Assembly: GCA_009786075.1 (NCBI GenBank)
Contig: WQTX01000016.1
Span: 1-39,176 of the forward strand
Source: Bacteroidota bacterium
GTDB taxonomy: Bacteria > Bacteroidota > Bacteroidia > Bacteroidales > UBA1715
Length of the DNA stretch: 39,176 bases
Direction of reading: 5' to 3'
The notes under the pieces were generated by a model. That model had not been told where the DNA came from. It searched no databases and worked only from the letters and a program-made list of their open reading frames with translations. This document shows, in pieces, positions 10,518 to 17,643 of this stretch. Positions within the stretch are counted from its first letter, which is position 1. Every line of letters starts with the position of its first letter. Made by a program: the position numbers and the translations under genes.

Positions 10518-10868
10518 ATGAGTACAAAAGAAAAATTAGAATATAAAGGCTACTATGGCAGCATAGAATACAGCAAAGAAGATAATTGTTTTTTTGGCAA
10601 AGTACTTGGAATGCCTCACAATGTAATAAGCTACGAGGGCGAAAACGCTACGGAACTTTACGAAGATTTTAAAAATGGCATAGACGATTATTTAGAGTTC
10701 TGCGCCGAAAAAGGATTTAAGCCTCGTAAAAGCTACAATGGTGTGCTTAACATTCACATACCGTCGGAAATTCATGGAAAAGTGGCAATGTATGCGCAAA
10801 CGCACGGAGTAAGCATCAATGCGGTTATTCGTGAAAGTTTGGAGCGGAAGTTTGCGGCGGCTTATTAA
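10518..10868 (+). CDS. HicB-family antitoxin-like protein, orphan
   Basis: A 116-residue protein with the two-part layout of HicB antitoxins. The N-terminal degenerate RNase-H-like fold (about residues 8-65) includes YYGSIEYS, FFGKVLGM and YEGENATELYEDFKNGIDDYLEFC. The C-terminal ribbon-helix-helix segment (about residues 78-114) includes LNIHIPSEIHGKVAMYAQ and SINAVIRESLERKF. HicB proteins neutralise HicA mRNA interferases and repress their own operon. No hicA is present: 180 bases upstream and 211 downstream hold no small double-stranded-RNA-binding-type ORF. It may therefore be a solitary regulator, or its partner may lie elsewhere. Family assignment is confident; function is inferred. Confidence 0.85.
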   Translation: MSTKEKLEYKGYYGSIEYSKEDNCFFGKVLGMPHNVISYEGENATELYEDFKNGIDDYLEFCAEKGFKPRKSYNGVLNIHIPSEIHGKVAMYAQTHGVSINAVIRESLERKFAAAY

Positions 10869-10955
10869 TTGGGCGATTTATTACTGTGATATTCGCTATT
10901 TCCGTTTGTTTTTCAACAATAAGTCATTTTATAATTTCTTTGTTCATGTTGTATT

Positions 10956-11034
10956 TTCAGTATATTGAACTGCAAGTGTAGTATTTTGTTCAACATATTG
11001 AACAATAAATCGCATTATTTTATCAATATATTGA
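10956..11034. repeat. three degenerate palindromes at 33-base spacing
   Basis: Three dyads of the form TTCAA-N4-TTGAA lie at 10956-10969 (TTCAGTATATTGAA), 10986-11005 (8-base arms TTGTTCAA/TTGAACAA) and 11023-11034 (TCAATATATTGA). Their centres are exactly 33 bases apart, about three helical turns. A weaker half (TTCAATATCTTG) follows near 11079-11090. They sit in the convergent gap between the HicB-like gene and the 404-residue QueA paralogue. They could be binding sites for a dimeric DNA-binding protein; this is inference. Confidence 0.6.
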
Positions 11035-11079
11035 ATCTATTCTCACATTTAACCACCATTAATTGTAAAACATTCTTTT

Positions 11080-12294
11080 TCAATATCTTGGCATCAAAAG
11101 CGAACTATCGCCATAACTCAAAAAACGATAATTGTGTGCAAGTGCATATTCATACAAAGTTTTCCACTTTTCGCCAATAAAAGCCGAAATAAGCAATAAC
11201 AGCGTACTTTGCGGTTGGTGGAAGTTAGTAAACAACCCCGTAATTACTCGCAATGTGTAGCCCGGCACTATCATGATTTGTGTGTAAAATCGTAATTCAC
11301 ATATATTATATTGTATGCAATATTTCAATAAAGCCGACATAGAATCGGCAAGTGAAATATTTTGCGGCAGCGAGTAGGCTTCCCATTGCGTAAGTTCGTC
11401 AATGCTTACTTTTGGGTTTTCGCACAGTTTTACGCCCAACCAGTACAGGCTTTCCAAAGTGCGCACCGATGTTGTGCCTACTGCAATTCGTGCACCGCTG
11501 TGCTGCGCCAAAGTTTCAATAAGCGAGCGAGGCACAGTGCAAAATTCGTGGTGCATGGCATGGTCGGTGTAGAGTTCGGTTTTTACCGGTTTAAATGTTC
11601 CTGCGCCTACGTGCAAGGTTACTTCGGCTCGTTGCATAGAGCAGTTTTCAAGTTTTTCAAAAATAGCAGGCGTAAAATGCAAACCGGCAGTTGGCGCAGC
11701 CACCGAGCCTTCGTGCTTGGCGTAGGTGGTTTGATAGTGTTGTAAATCACTTTCTTCGCTATTGCGGTTTAAATAGGGCGGAATGGGAATTTGCCCGATT
11801 ACCTCTAAAATTTCGCTGAACGACACTCCCCCACTCCACGAAAAACGAATACAAAAACCTGTTTCGTTTGCCGACTGTTTTGTAGCAGAAAATTGAATTT
11901 GCCGATTGCGGATTATACAATTTATATGTAAGGTTTCGTCTTTCCACTTTTTTGCATTGCCTACTATACACTGCCACGTACATTCATTGTGCGATGCAAA
12001 ATTTTCTTCATAATTCGCCGGTGCAATCGGTTCTAAACAGAAAATTTCAATCTGCGCACCGGTAGCCTTATGCAACACTATGCGAGCATGAATAACTCGA
12101 GTATTATTGAAAATCAACAATGAATTTTCGGGCAAAAAGTCAACACAATTTTGAAATTTACCATCAATAATTTCGTCCGATTTGTACACGAGCAATTTCG
12201 ACATATCGCGCTGTAGTAATGGGTATTTGGCAATTTTTTCGTCGGGCAAATCATAGGAAAATTCTGAAATTCGCTGCTGCTCGTGTGTGTTCAT
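11080..12294 (-). CDS. divergent QueA paralogue (SAM:tRNA ribosyltransferase-isomerase family)
   Basis: A 404-residue QueA-family protein. QueA transfers and isomerises the ribosyl moiety of S-adenosylmethionine onto 7-aminomethyl-7-deazaguanine in tRNA, giving epoxyqueuosine. Family motifs are visible: ISEFSYDLPDEKIAKYP at the N-terminus, LIFNNTRVIHARI, HEGSVAAPTAGLHFT (mid-protein), VTLHVGAGTFKPV, and TNFHQPQSTLLLLISAF with YRFLSYGDSSLL at the end. It is about 50 residues longer than the second copy at 13640-14698, with the extra length in the region EIFCLEPIAPANYEENF to ETGFCIRFSW. Whether it acts on the same substrate is unknown. It is divergent from the Smr gene and has its own promoter. 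Confidence 0.9.
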   Translation of the reverse strand: MNTHEQQRISEFSYDLPDEKIAKYPLLQRDMSKLLVYKSDEIIDGKFQNCVDFLPENSLLIFNNTRVIHARIVLHKATGAQIEIFCLEPIAPANYEENFASHNECTWQCIVGNAKKWKDETLHINCIIRNRQIQFSATKQSANETGFCIRFSWSGGVSFSEILEVIGQIPIPPYLNRNSEESDLQHYQTTYAKHEGSVAAPTAGLHFTPAIFEKLENCSMQRAEVTLHVGAGTFKPVKTELYTDHAMHHEFCTVPRSLIETLAQHSGARIAVGTTSVRTLESLYWLGVKLCENPKVSIDELTQWEAYSLPQNISLADSMSALLKYCIQYNICELRFYTQIMIVPGYTLRVITGLFTNFHQPQSTLLLLISAFIGEKWKTLYEYALAHNYRFLSYGDSSLLMPRY

Positions 12295-12315
12295 TCAGTA
12301 AAATAATTATTTTTG

Positions 12316-12346
12316 CAAAAGTAGGAAATAGTTTTTTAGGAAACAA
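12316..12346 (-). promoter_or_regulatory. promoter of the 404-residue QueA paralogue
   Basis: On the minus strand, TTG (12346-12344), a 20-base spacer and TACTTTTG (12323-12316) match the Bacteroidota -33/-7 consensus. The ATG at 12294 lies about 20 bases downstream. Confidence 0.6.
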
Positions 12347-12385
12347 GGAAACGAGTGAACGAGGAAACGAAAATCTACAAAAGAG

Positions 12386-12453
12386 CGTCATTCCTGCGTA
12401 GACAGGAATTTCATATCATTTGCGAGGAGATTCCTGCCTACGCAGGAATGACG
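12386..12453. repeat. palindromic intergenic repeat, family A copy 1
   Basis: Two 24-base arms, 12386-12409 (starting CGTCATTCCTGCGTAG) and 12430-12453 (ending CTACGCAGGAATGACG), pair with one mismatch around a 20-base loop. The same element recurs at 17569-17637 with compensating changes in the stem. It lies between the divergent queA paralogue and the Smr gene. It carries no ORF and resembles a REP/MITE-type dispersed repeat. Confidence 0.85.
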
Positions 12454-12465
12454 TAAAAGGATTAG

Positions 12466-12493
12466 CCTTGTACCTAAAACCTTGTATCTAAAA
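12466..12493 (+). repeat. 14-base tandem duplication upstream of the Smr gene
   Basis: CCTTGTACCTAAAA (12466-12479) is followed directly by CCTTGTATCTAAAA (12480-12493), 13 of 14 identical, and then by a partial third unit ACCTAAAA. The array ends just before the ATG at 12506, where copy-number change would alter the distance between any promoter and the start codon. Confidence 0.7.
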
Positions 12494-12505
12494 ACCTAAA
12501 AAAAA

Positions 12506-13546
12506 ATGAAACTAAAAATTGGCGATACAGTACGTTATTTAAACGAAGTGGGCGGTGGCACAGTACGCCGCATTTTGAGCAATACCATGGTGGAAATTAC
12601 CGATGAATCGGGTTTTGAAATTCCGGTGTATGAACATGAGTTGGTGTTGATACAATCGGCGCAAACGGAAAAACAAGTCGCCGAAGAACCGAAACAAGAA
12701 ATTTCAAAGCAACAAATTGTGCAAGCCGTTGAAATTGAAAACAACGATACGCCGCAATTTTTTATGGCGTTTGTGCGAAATGTACGCACGGCGAATTTAT
12801 TCGATTTATACGTAATAAACGATTGCAATTACAGCGTGGCGTATTCTTTGCTGTTTGCTCGCGGCAGCACATGGCAATTGTGCGAAACCGGCATACTTGA
12901 AAGCAATACCAAACTGTTTTTGCAAAGTATTCCGCTCGAAGAACTTTCGAATATTGAAAAATTGAGTTTTCAAGCGTTGTTGTTTAAAAACAGAAATTTT
13001 GAATTACAACAGCCATTTGTGGCAACCATGCCATTTTTGCCCGTAAAATTTCACAAGCCGGGAGTGTTTGTAATAAATGATTTTTTTGAGGAAGATGCGT
13101 ATGTGATAGATTTATGTGTAAAAAAACCGGAAATAAAACCGGAATATTCCGAAAAAGAAGTTTTAGAAGAAAAATTGCGTGCCGATTTGCAAACAAACAC
13201 CGCATTTAAAATTACAAAACAAGATACTTCGACAAGCTCAGCAACCGGAAAAAAGAAAGACACAAAAGAGGTTGATTTACACCTGCACGAACTTGTGGAA
13301 AACGAACAAGGTTTGCTGCCCGAAGATATGATTGCTATTCAAATGCAAACCTTTGAAAAAGAACTTGCAGCTGCCATAGCACAAGGTTACGAAAAAATTG
13401 TATTCATTCACGGCGTGGGAAACGGCACATTGAAAACCCGCATTCGCATGACTTTAGATAGAGATTATCGACACTTATTTTATCAAGATGCTTCGTTTCA
13501 AAAATACAAATTTGGGGCTACTTTGGTGTATTTGAAGCGGAGATAA
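12506..13546 (+). CDS. DUF2027 / Smr-domain protein
   Basis: A 346-residue protein. The N-terminal ~60 residues (KIGDTVRYLNEVGGGTVRRI to EIPVYEHELVLI) look like the small beta domain seen in Bacteroidota DUF2027 proteins. A middle beta-rich region follows. The C-terminus (about residues 255-346) is a Smr domain with the DLHLHEL motif near residue 256 and the HGVGNGTLK motif near 303. Smr domains are nucleic-acid-binding, often with nicking endonuclease activity, and occur in MutS2-like ribosome-rescue or recombination factors. No MutS ATPase is attached here. Residues DTSTSSATG near 240 are encoded by a dispersed 21-base repeat (13224-13246) in the linker before the Smr domain. Confidence 0.85.
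   Translation: MKLKIGDTVRYLNEVGGGTVRRILSNTMVEITDESGFEIPVYEHELVLIQSAQTEKQVAEEPKQEISKQQIVQAVEIENNDTPQFFMAFVRNVRTANLFDLYVINDCNYSVAYSLLFARGSTWQLCETGILESNTKLFLQSIPLEELSNIEKLSFQALLFKNRNFELQQPFVATMPFLPVKFHKPGVFVINDFFEEDAYVIDLCVKKPEIKPEYSEKEVLEEKLRADLQTNTAFKITKQDTSTSSATGKKKDTKEVDLHLHELVENEQGLLPEDMIAIQMQTFEKELAAAIAQGYEKIVFIHGVGNGTLKTRIRMTLDRDYRHLFYQDASFQKYKFGATLVYLKRR
13224..13246 (+). repeat. dispersed short repeat, family E, inside the Smr gene
   Basis: Contains CTTCGACAAGCTCAGCAACC, which is also present on the minus strand at 28950-28970. Variants occur at 28369-28390 and 38985-39005. It is read in frame in the linker preceding the Smr domain. Confidence 0.8.
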
Positions 13547-13549
13547 GCG

Positions 13550-13637
13550 TTTAGAACGCTGATGACGCAGAAAACGCAGATTTACACAGATAAAAATCCG
13601 TGATAATCTGCGTTATTCGTGTTATCCGCGTTCTAAA
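13550..13637. repeat. long imperfect palindrome filling a convergent gap, family F
   Basis: Terminal arms TTTAGAACGC (13550-13559) and GCGTTCTAAA (13628-13637) are perfect inverted copies, with nested inner pairs such as CGCAGATT/AATCTGCG. The element fills the whole space between two convergent stop codons (Smr gene stop ending at 13546, queA stop starting at 13640). A role as a bidirectional transcription terminator is plausible; it has no ORF. Confidence 0.8.
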
Positions 13638-13639
13638 AT

Positions 13640-14698
13640 TTATTTCAAAATCAACATTGCATCGCCATACGAACCAAACCGGTAACCTTCTTTTATAGCT
13701 TCGCGATAAGTTTCCATCACAATATCGTAACCGCCAAACGCTGCCACCATCATAAGCAAGGTTGATTGCGAAAGATGGAAATTCGATATTAAACGGTTGG
13801 CAATAGTGAAATCGTAGGGCGGGAAGATAAATTTATTTGTCCAACCATCGTAGGGTTTTAAAAATCCGCTGGTAGAAACCGATGATTCAATTGCACGCAA
13901 AGTCGTTGTGCCACAGGCAAATATGTTGCGTTTGTTTTCACGAGCCTCATTCACAAATTCGGTCATAGCCTCGGTAATAATCATACGCTCCGAATCCATT
14001 TTGTGTTTGGTAAGGTCTTCTACTTCTACCGAATTGAAATTCCCCAAACCCATGTGTAAAGTCAAATATGCTAAATCAACTCCTTTGATTTCCAAACGTT
14101 TAATAAGCGTTTTGCTAAAATGCAAACCGGCAGCAGGCACAGCTACAGCGCCTTCATTTTTTGCATAAATAGTTTGAAAACGTTCGCTATCGTCTTCGTC
14201 CACACTACGGGCACATTTTATATGGTCGGGCAGCGGAGTTTGACCTAATGAGAATAAAATACGTTTAAATTCCGAGTGTTCTTTTTCGCACAAAAACCGA
14301 ATAGTTCGTCCGCGCGAAGTGGTGTTGTCAATTACTTCGGCAACAAGTTCTTCATTTTCGCCAAAGTATAATTTATTTCCTATACGTATTTTACGAGCGG
14401 GGTCAACTAAAACGTCCCACAAACGTTGTTCACTGTTAAGTTCACGAAGTAAAAAAACCTCTATGCGGGCGCCGGTGCGCTCTTTGTTGCCAAAAAGTCG
14501 AGCCGGAAATACTTGTGTATCATTCAGTATGAGTACATCTTTATCGTTGAAATAATCAAGAATATCTTTAAAAATACGATGTTCTATTTCGCCCGTTTTG
14601 GCATTGAGTACCAACAAACGAGAATCTTCACGATTTGCAGCCGGATGTAGTGCAATTTGTTCGGTTGGAATTTTTAATTTGAATTGTGATAATTTCAT
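13640..14698 (-). CDS. queA: S-adenosylmethionine:tRNA ribosyltransferase-isomerase
   Basis: QueA makes epoxyqueuosine in the wobble position of tRNAs for Asp, Asn, His and Tyr. The 352-residue product, of usual length, starts [19 protein letters not shown]. It carries [65 protein letters not shown] and [18 protein letters not shown]. The ATG at 14698 is preferred over an upstream in-frame start at 14725, because the extra nine residues come from repeat-rich sequence and the family starts at MKLSQF. It is the downstream gene of the truB/uppP/ftsX series, and its motifs match canonical QueA better than the 404-residue paralogue. Confidence 0.95.
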   Translation of the reverse strand: MKLSQFKLKIPTEQIALHPAANREDSRLLVLNAKTGEIEHRIFKDILDYFNDKDVLILNDTQVFPARLFGNKERTGARIEVFLLRELNSEQRLWDVLVDPARKIRIGNKLYFGENEELVAEVIDNTTSRGRTIRFLCEKEHSEFKRILFSLGQTPLPDHIKCARSVDEDDSERFQTIYAKNEGAVAVPAAGLHFSKTLIKRLEIKGVDLAYLTLHMGLGNFNSVEVEDLTKHKMDSERMIITEAMTEFVNEARENKRNIFACGTTTLRAIESSVSTSGFLKPYDGWTNKFIFPPYDFTIANRLISNFHLSQSTLLMMVAAFGGYDIVMETYREAIKEGYRFGSYGDAMLILK

Positions 14699-14705
14699 AT
14701 TTATA

Positions 14706-14730
14706 AGCCCCCTAATCCCCCTCAAGGGGG
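14706..14730. repeat. GC-rich hairpin repeat, family D copy 1
   Basis: AGCCCCCTAATCCCCCTCAAGGGGG forms a hairpin with arms CCCCCT (14717-14722) and AGGGGG (14725-14730). It sits between truB and queA. A related element is at 14805-14828, and a looser one at 37701-37719. Confidence 0.75.
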
Positions 14731-14802
14731 ACTTTTGGAACAGCGGGGTATTTTTTTGTTCCGGTTATATACGTAGTTTTTTTATTTTTATTTCTTTTTT
14801 CC

Positions 14803-15540
14803 TTAGCCCCCTGAGGGGGTTGGGGGCTGTATTAGTTTTTCAAATTCTTCAATCGTCATACATTGTTCAACGGAAAAACCGCCGCTTTTAGTGCGTTTAA
14901 GCGCCGAAAGGTAGGCTCCGCTGTTTAATTTTTGTCCCAAATCGTGCGCAATTGAGCGTATATACGTACCTTTTGAACAAGCGATGCAAATATACGCTTT
15001 GTTTTCAGCGAAGTCAAGTAATTCCGCATTATAAATTGTAATTTCTTGTGATTTCATTTCTACGTGTTCGCCATTGCGGGCGGCTACATAGGCTCGTTGT
15101 CCGTTGATGCTTTTTGCCGAAAATATTGGCGGCGTTTGTTGAATTGTGCCTGTGAAATGCGTTTGCAAACATTCTTTGATAGTTTCGGCGGTAATATGTG
15201 CCGTTTCAAAATTGCCTTCGGGCGTAGTTTCCAAATCATACGAGGCGGTGGTTGCACCAAAGGTAATTTCAGCTACATATTCTTTCGGCTCGTTTTGATA
15301 AGTCATCAGATTTTTGGTTTCTTTGCCAATACCAACAACCAACACGCCCGTAGCCAAAGGGTCGAGCGTGCCGCCATGACCAACTTTTATTTTTCGTATG
15401 CCGCAGTGTTTTTTTATCATATAGCGCACTTTATTTACTACGTCGAACGAAGTCCAGCGCAGGTCTTTGTTGATTAACAATACGTGACCCTGTGAGAAAT
15501 CAATAGCAGGTAATTGCACTATGTCGTTGGTAAGTATCAA
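14803..15540 (-). CDS. truB: tRNA pseudouridine(55) synthase
   Basis: TruB converts U55 in the T-loop of tRNAs to pseudouridine. The 245-residue product has the catalytic motif GHGGTLDPLATGVLVVGIG, with the catalytic aspartate at residue 60, the preceding WTSFDVVNKVRY segment, and the C-terminal CSKGTYIRSIAHDLG block. No ATG is available: an in-frame TAA lies five codons upstream, and the best start is TTG at 15538-15540, 12 bases after uppP (a GTG seven codons later is the alternative). The last eight residues are encoded by a GC-rich hairpin repeat and are probably not functional. Confidence 0.94.
   Translation of the reverse strand: MILTNDIVQLPAIDFSQGHVLLINKDLRWTSFDVVNKVRYMIKKHCGIRKIKVGHGGTLDPLATGVLVVGIGKETKNLMTYQNEPKEYVAEITFGATTASYDLETTPEGNFETAHITAETIKECLQTHFTGTIQQTPPIFSAKSINGQRAYVAARNGEHVEMKSQEITIYNAELLDFAENKAYICIACSKGTYIRSIAHDLGQKLNSGAYLSALKRTKSGGFSVEQCMTIEEFEKLIQPPTPSGG
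14805..14828. repeat. GC-rich hairpin repeat, family D copy 2, forming the end of truB
   Basis: AGCCCCCTGAGGGGG with a following TTGGGGGCT gives two competing pairings of C5 and G5 runs. On the minus strand it encodes the last eight residues of TruB (QPPTPSGG) and overlaps its TAA stop codon at 14803-14805. Confidence 0.75.
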
Positions 15541-15552
15541 AGTTGCATAAAA

Positions 15553-16350
15553 TTAAATAATGGTTAATTCATAGCCTGCGCCAAGTAGTACAAGAATAAG
15601 ACCACCGGCTACTATGCGATAGTAACCGAATGCTTTGAAACCGTATTTTGTTAAAAATCCTATAAAAAATTTAATTGCCGCCATGGCAACTACAAAAGCT
15701 ACAATATTCCCCACAATAAGCGAAGTACTATTTGCTATGAGTAATTCCCGTTTATCGTCGTCCATTATGAGTTTGAGTAATTTATAACCGCTTGCGGCTG
15801 CCATTGTTGGCACTGCCAAGAAAAACGAAAATTCGGCAGCTGTTTTGCGGCTCAAACCTTGCGCCATACCGCCTACAATCGTTGCCATAGAACGCGATAC
15901 GCCCGGAATCATGGCAATACACTGCGCCAAACCAATTTTAAAGGCTCGTTTGTAATTTAATTCTGGCTCGGTTTTTTCATCATGTGTAAACCATTTATCG
16001 ACAAACAGCATAAATACACCGCCTACAATAAGCATAACGGCAACCACCCACACATTTTCGAGCAGATCGTCAATTTGTTCGCTGAACAACAGACCAAACA
16101 CTGCTGCAGGTATAAAAGCAACGAGCAGTTTCCAATAAAACGCCATGCTTTGGAAAAATCGTTTCCAATACAGCACCAACACCGAAAGAATTGCGCCAAA
16201 TTGAATAATTACCGTAAAGGCTTTCACAAACTCATCGCTTTTTACACCCAAAAAACCTTGCGCCAAAATCATGTGTCCGGTTGACGAAACGGGTAGAAAT
16301 TCGGTTAAACCTTCGACTATGGCGATTATAATTGTTTGAAATATGCTCAT
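15553..16350 (-). CDS. uppP: undecaprenyl-diphosphatase
   Basis: Integral membrane phosphatase that recycles undecaprenyl diphosphate to the monophosphate carrier for peptidoglycan and surface polysaccharides; it is associated with bacitracin resistance. The 265-residue product shows the two active-site regions: [14 protein letters not shown] (Glu13, Glu17 and His26) and [13 protein letters not shown], with about eight hydrophobic segments. Its ATG overlaps the stop codon of the DUF3098 gene by four bases (ATGA-type), indicating translational coupling. Confidence 0.97.
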   Translation of the reverse strand: MSIFQTIIIAIVEGLTEFLPVSSTGHMILAQGFLGVKSDEFVKAFTVIIQFGAILSVLVLYWKRFFQSMAFYWKLLVAFIPAAVFGLLFSEQIDDLLENVWVVAVMLIVGGVFMLFVDKWFTHDEKTEPELNYKRAFKIGLAQCIAMIPGVSRSMATIVGGMAQGLSRKTAAEFSFFLAVPTMAAASGYKLLKLIMDDDKRELLIANSTSLIVGNIVAFVVAMAAIKFFIGFLTKYGFKAFGYYRIVAGGLILVLLGAGYELTII

Positions 16351-16637
16351 TTTTTACCAAAAAGTTTTTTCATATAATTTGCCTCAGGATTTGCCATAAT
16401 GCCAAAAATCACAAAACCAAAACCAAAAATTACCATAAGTGGCGCTACAGTTATGCGTTGAGCAACAAATAACAGAGGTGTTTGCGTAGGGTCGTCGTTG
16501 GGGAAAAACGCATCGGGAGTTTCAAATGGTATTTTACCGCCCATCATGAGCAAAAATCCAACAAATATAATTACCGCGCCTATGGCAAGTAATATATAAT
16601 TTTCTTTTGAGAGTGTAAATTCGTCCTGTATGTTCAT
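16347..16637 (-). CDS. DUF3098 small membrane protein
   Basis: A 96-residue protein with two transmembrane segments: about residues 14-31 ([19 protein letters not shown]) and 64-83 ([20 protein letters not shown]). They are separated by a loop with [17 protein letters not shown]. This is the Bacteroidota DUF3098 family, usually found between ftsX and uppP as it is here. Function unknown; context suggests a cell-envelope or division role. It starts 11 bases after ftsX and overlaps uppP by four bases. Confidence 0.88.
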   Translation of the reverse strand: MNIQDEFTLSKENYILLAIGAVIIFVGFLLMMGGKIPFETPDAFFPNDDPTQTPLLFVAQRITVAPLMVIFGFGFVIFGIMANPEANYMKKLFGKK

Positions 16638-16648
16638 AAGTTATAGTG

Positions 16649-17533
16649 TTAAATATATAAATCGTCTTTATGTATTCGCAAAAATTTGTTCACGGCAAAA
16701 AATGTGGCAACTACCGAAAGTAACATACCTATTAAAATGAGCGACAAAAATAATACACCTAATAGCTCAAAGTCAAGGAAATTTACAAATTTATTTACAT
16801 TATTTTGCAAAAAGTATAAAACTACGCTCAAAATGCCTATTGCAATGAGCGCGCTTAACACTCCCTGAAATGCGCCGCGCATGATAAACGGCGAGCGAAT
16901 ATAAGAATTTGTTGCTCCCACCAATTGCATGGTGCGTATAATAAATCGTTTGGAATACACGCTCAATCGAATAGTATTGTGAATTAAAACACTCGAAATA
17001 ACAAACAACAATGCACCCAAAACCAACAAGACAAAGCTAATTGTTTGGAATTTCCCTGTGAGATTTGCAATATTTTCTTTATTATAATGAATAGAATCCA
17101 CAAACTCACTATCTTGAAATTTGCGCTCTATGGCGGCAAAATTCTCGACGGTAGTGTAATCGGCATACAATCGTATTTCTATCGACGGCGGCACCGGATT
17201 ACTACCTGCCAAATCAACCATATTTTTGCCAAGCGTTTCCGCCAAACGTTCGGCAGCTTGCTCTTCGCTCACATAGTCGGCAGATTTTACCATTTCATCA
17301 GCCTCAATCGTCTTGCGAAAATTAATTTGATTTGCCTCGTTTATATCGGGTTTCAAAAAAATGGTCAAACTTACACTTTCTTTTATATGATTGGAAATTC
17401 TATGCTCATTCATCATAATCAAACCTATCAAACTGAGCACAAACAACACAAGCGCAATGCTTATGAGCGACGAAGTGTACGACGTTGCCAAACGCCATTT
17501 AATTACTGAATTTTGTGCTGAACGCTGTTTCAT
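16649..17533 (-). CDS. ftsX: cell-division protein FtsX
   Basis: Permease-like partner of the FtsE ATPase, which in other bacteria activates peptidoglycan hydrolases at the septum. The 294-residue product has an N-terminal transmembrane helix (about 22-41), an extracytoplasmic domain with IFLKPDINEANQINFRK and YVSEEQAAERLAETLG, then three transmembrane helices near 170-290 with the typical TMQLVGATNSYIRSPFIMRGAFQG loop. No ftsE lies in the window; in Bacteroidota it is commonly elsewhere. The FtsX-DUF3098-UppP-TruB-QueA order is characteristic of the phylum. Confidence 0.95.
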   Translation of the reverse strand: MKQRSAQNSVIKWRLATSYTSSLISIALVLFVLSLIGLIMMNEHRISNHIKESVSLTIFLKPDINEANQINFRKTIEADEMVKSADYVSEEQAAERLAETLGKNMVDLAGSNPVPPSIEIRLYADYTTVENFAAIERKFQDSEFVDSIHYNKENIANLTGKFQTISFVLLVLGALLFVISSVLIHNTIRLSVYSKRFIIRTMQLVGATNSYIRSPFIMRGAFQGVLSALIAIGILSVVLYFLQNNVNKFVNFLDFELLGVLFLSLILIGMLLSVVATFFAVNKFLRIHKDDLYI

Positions 17534-17568
17534 TTGTTTGTTTCTCTTTTACGTTTGTTCCTCTTTTG

Positions 17569-17637
17569 CGTCATTCCTGCGAAGGCAGGAATCCCTCCAC
17601 CAATTGACATGAGATTCCTGCCTTCGCAGGAATGACG
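17569..17637. repeat. palindromic intergenic repeat, family A copy 2
   Basis: Perfect 25-base arms at 17569-17593 (starting CGTCATTCCTGCGAAGG) and 17613-17637 (ending CCTTCGCAGGAATGACG) flank a 19-base loop. It fills most of the gap between glycyl-tRNA synthetase and ftsX. Relative to copy 1 at 12386 the stem differs by paired changes, so base pairing is preserved. Confidence 0.9.
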
Positions 17638-17643
17638 GGATTA

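Noticed and set aside
10956-11034. CRISPR-like array
   Set aside because: Only three degenerate units, with no conserved full-length repeat, no distinct spacers and no cas genes nearby.
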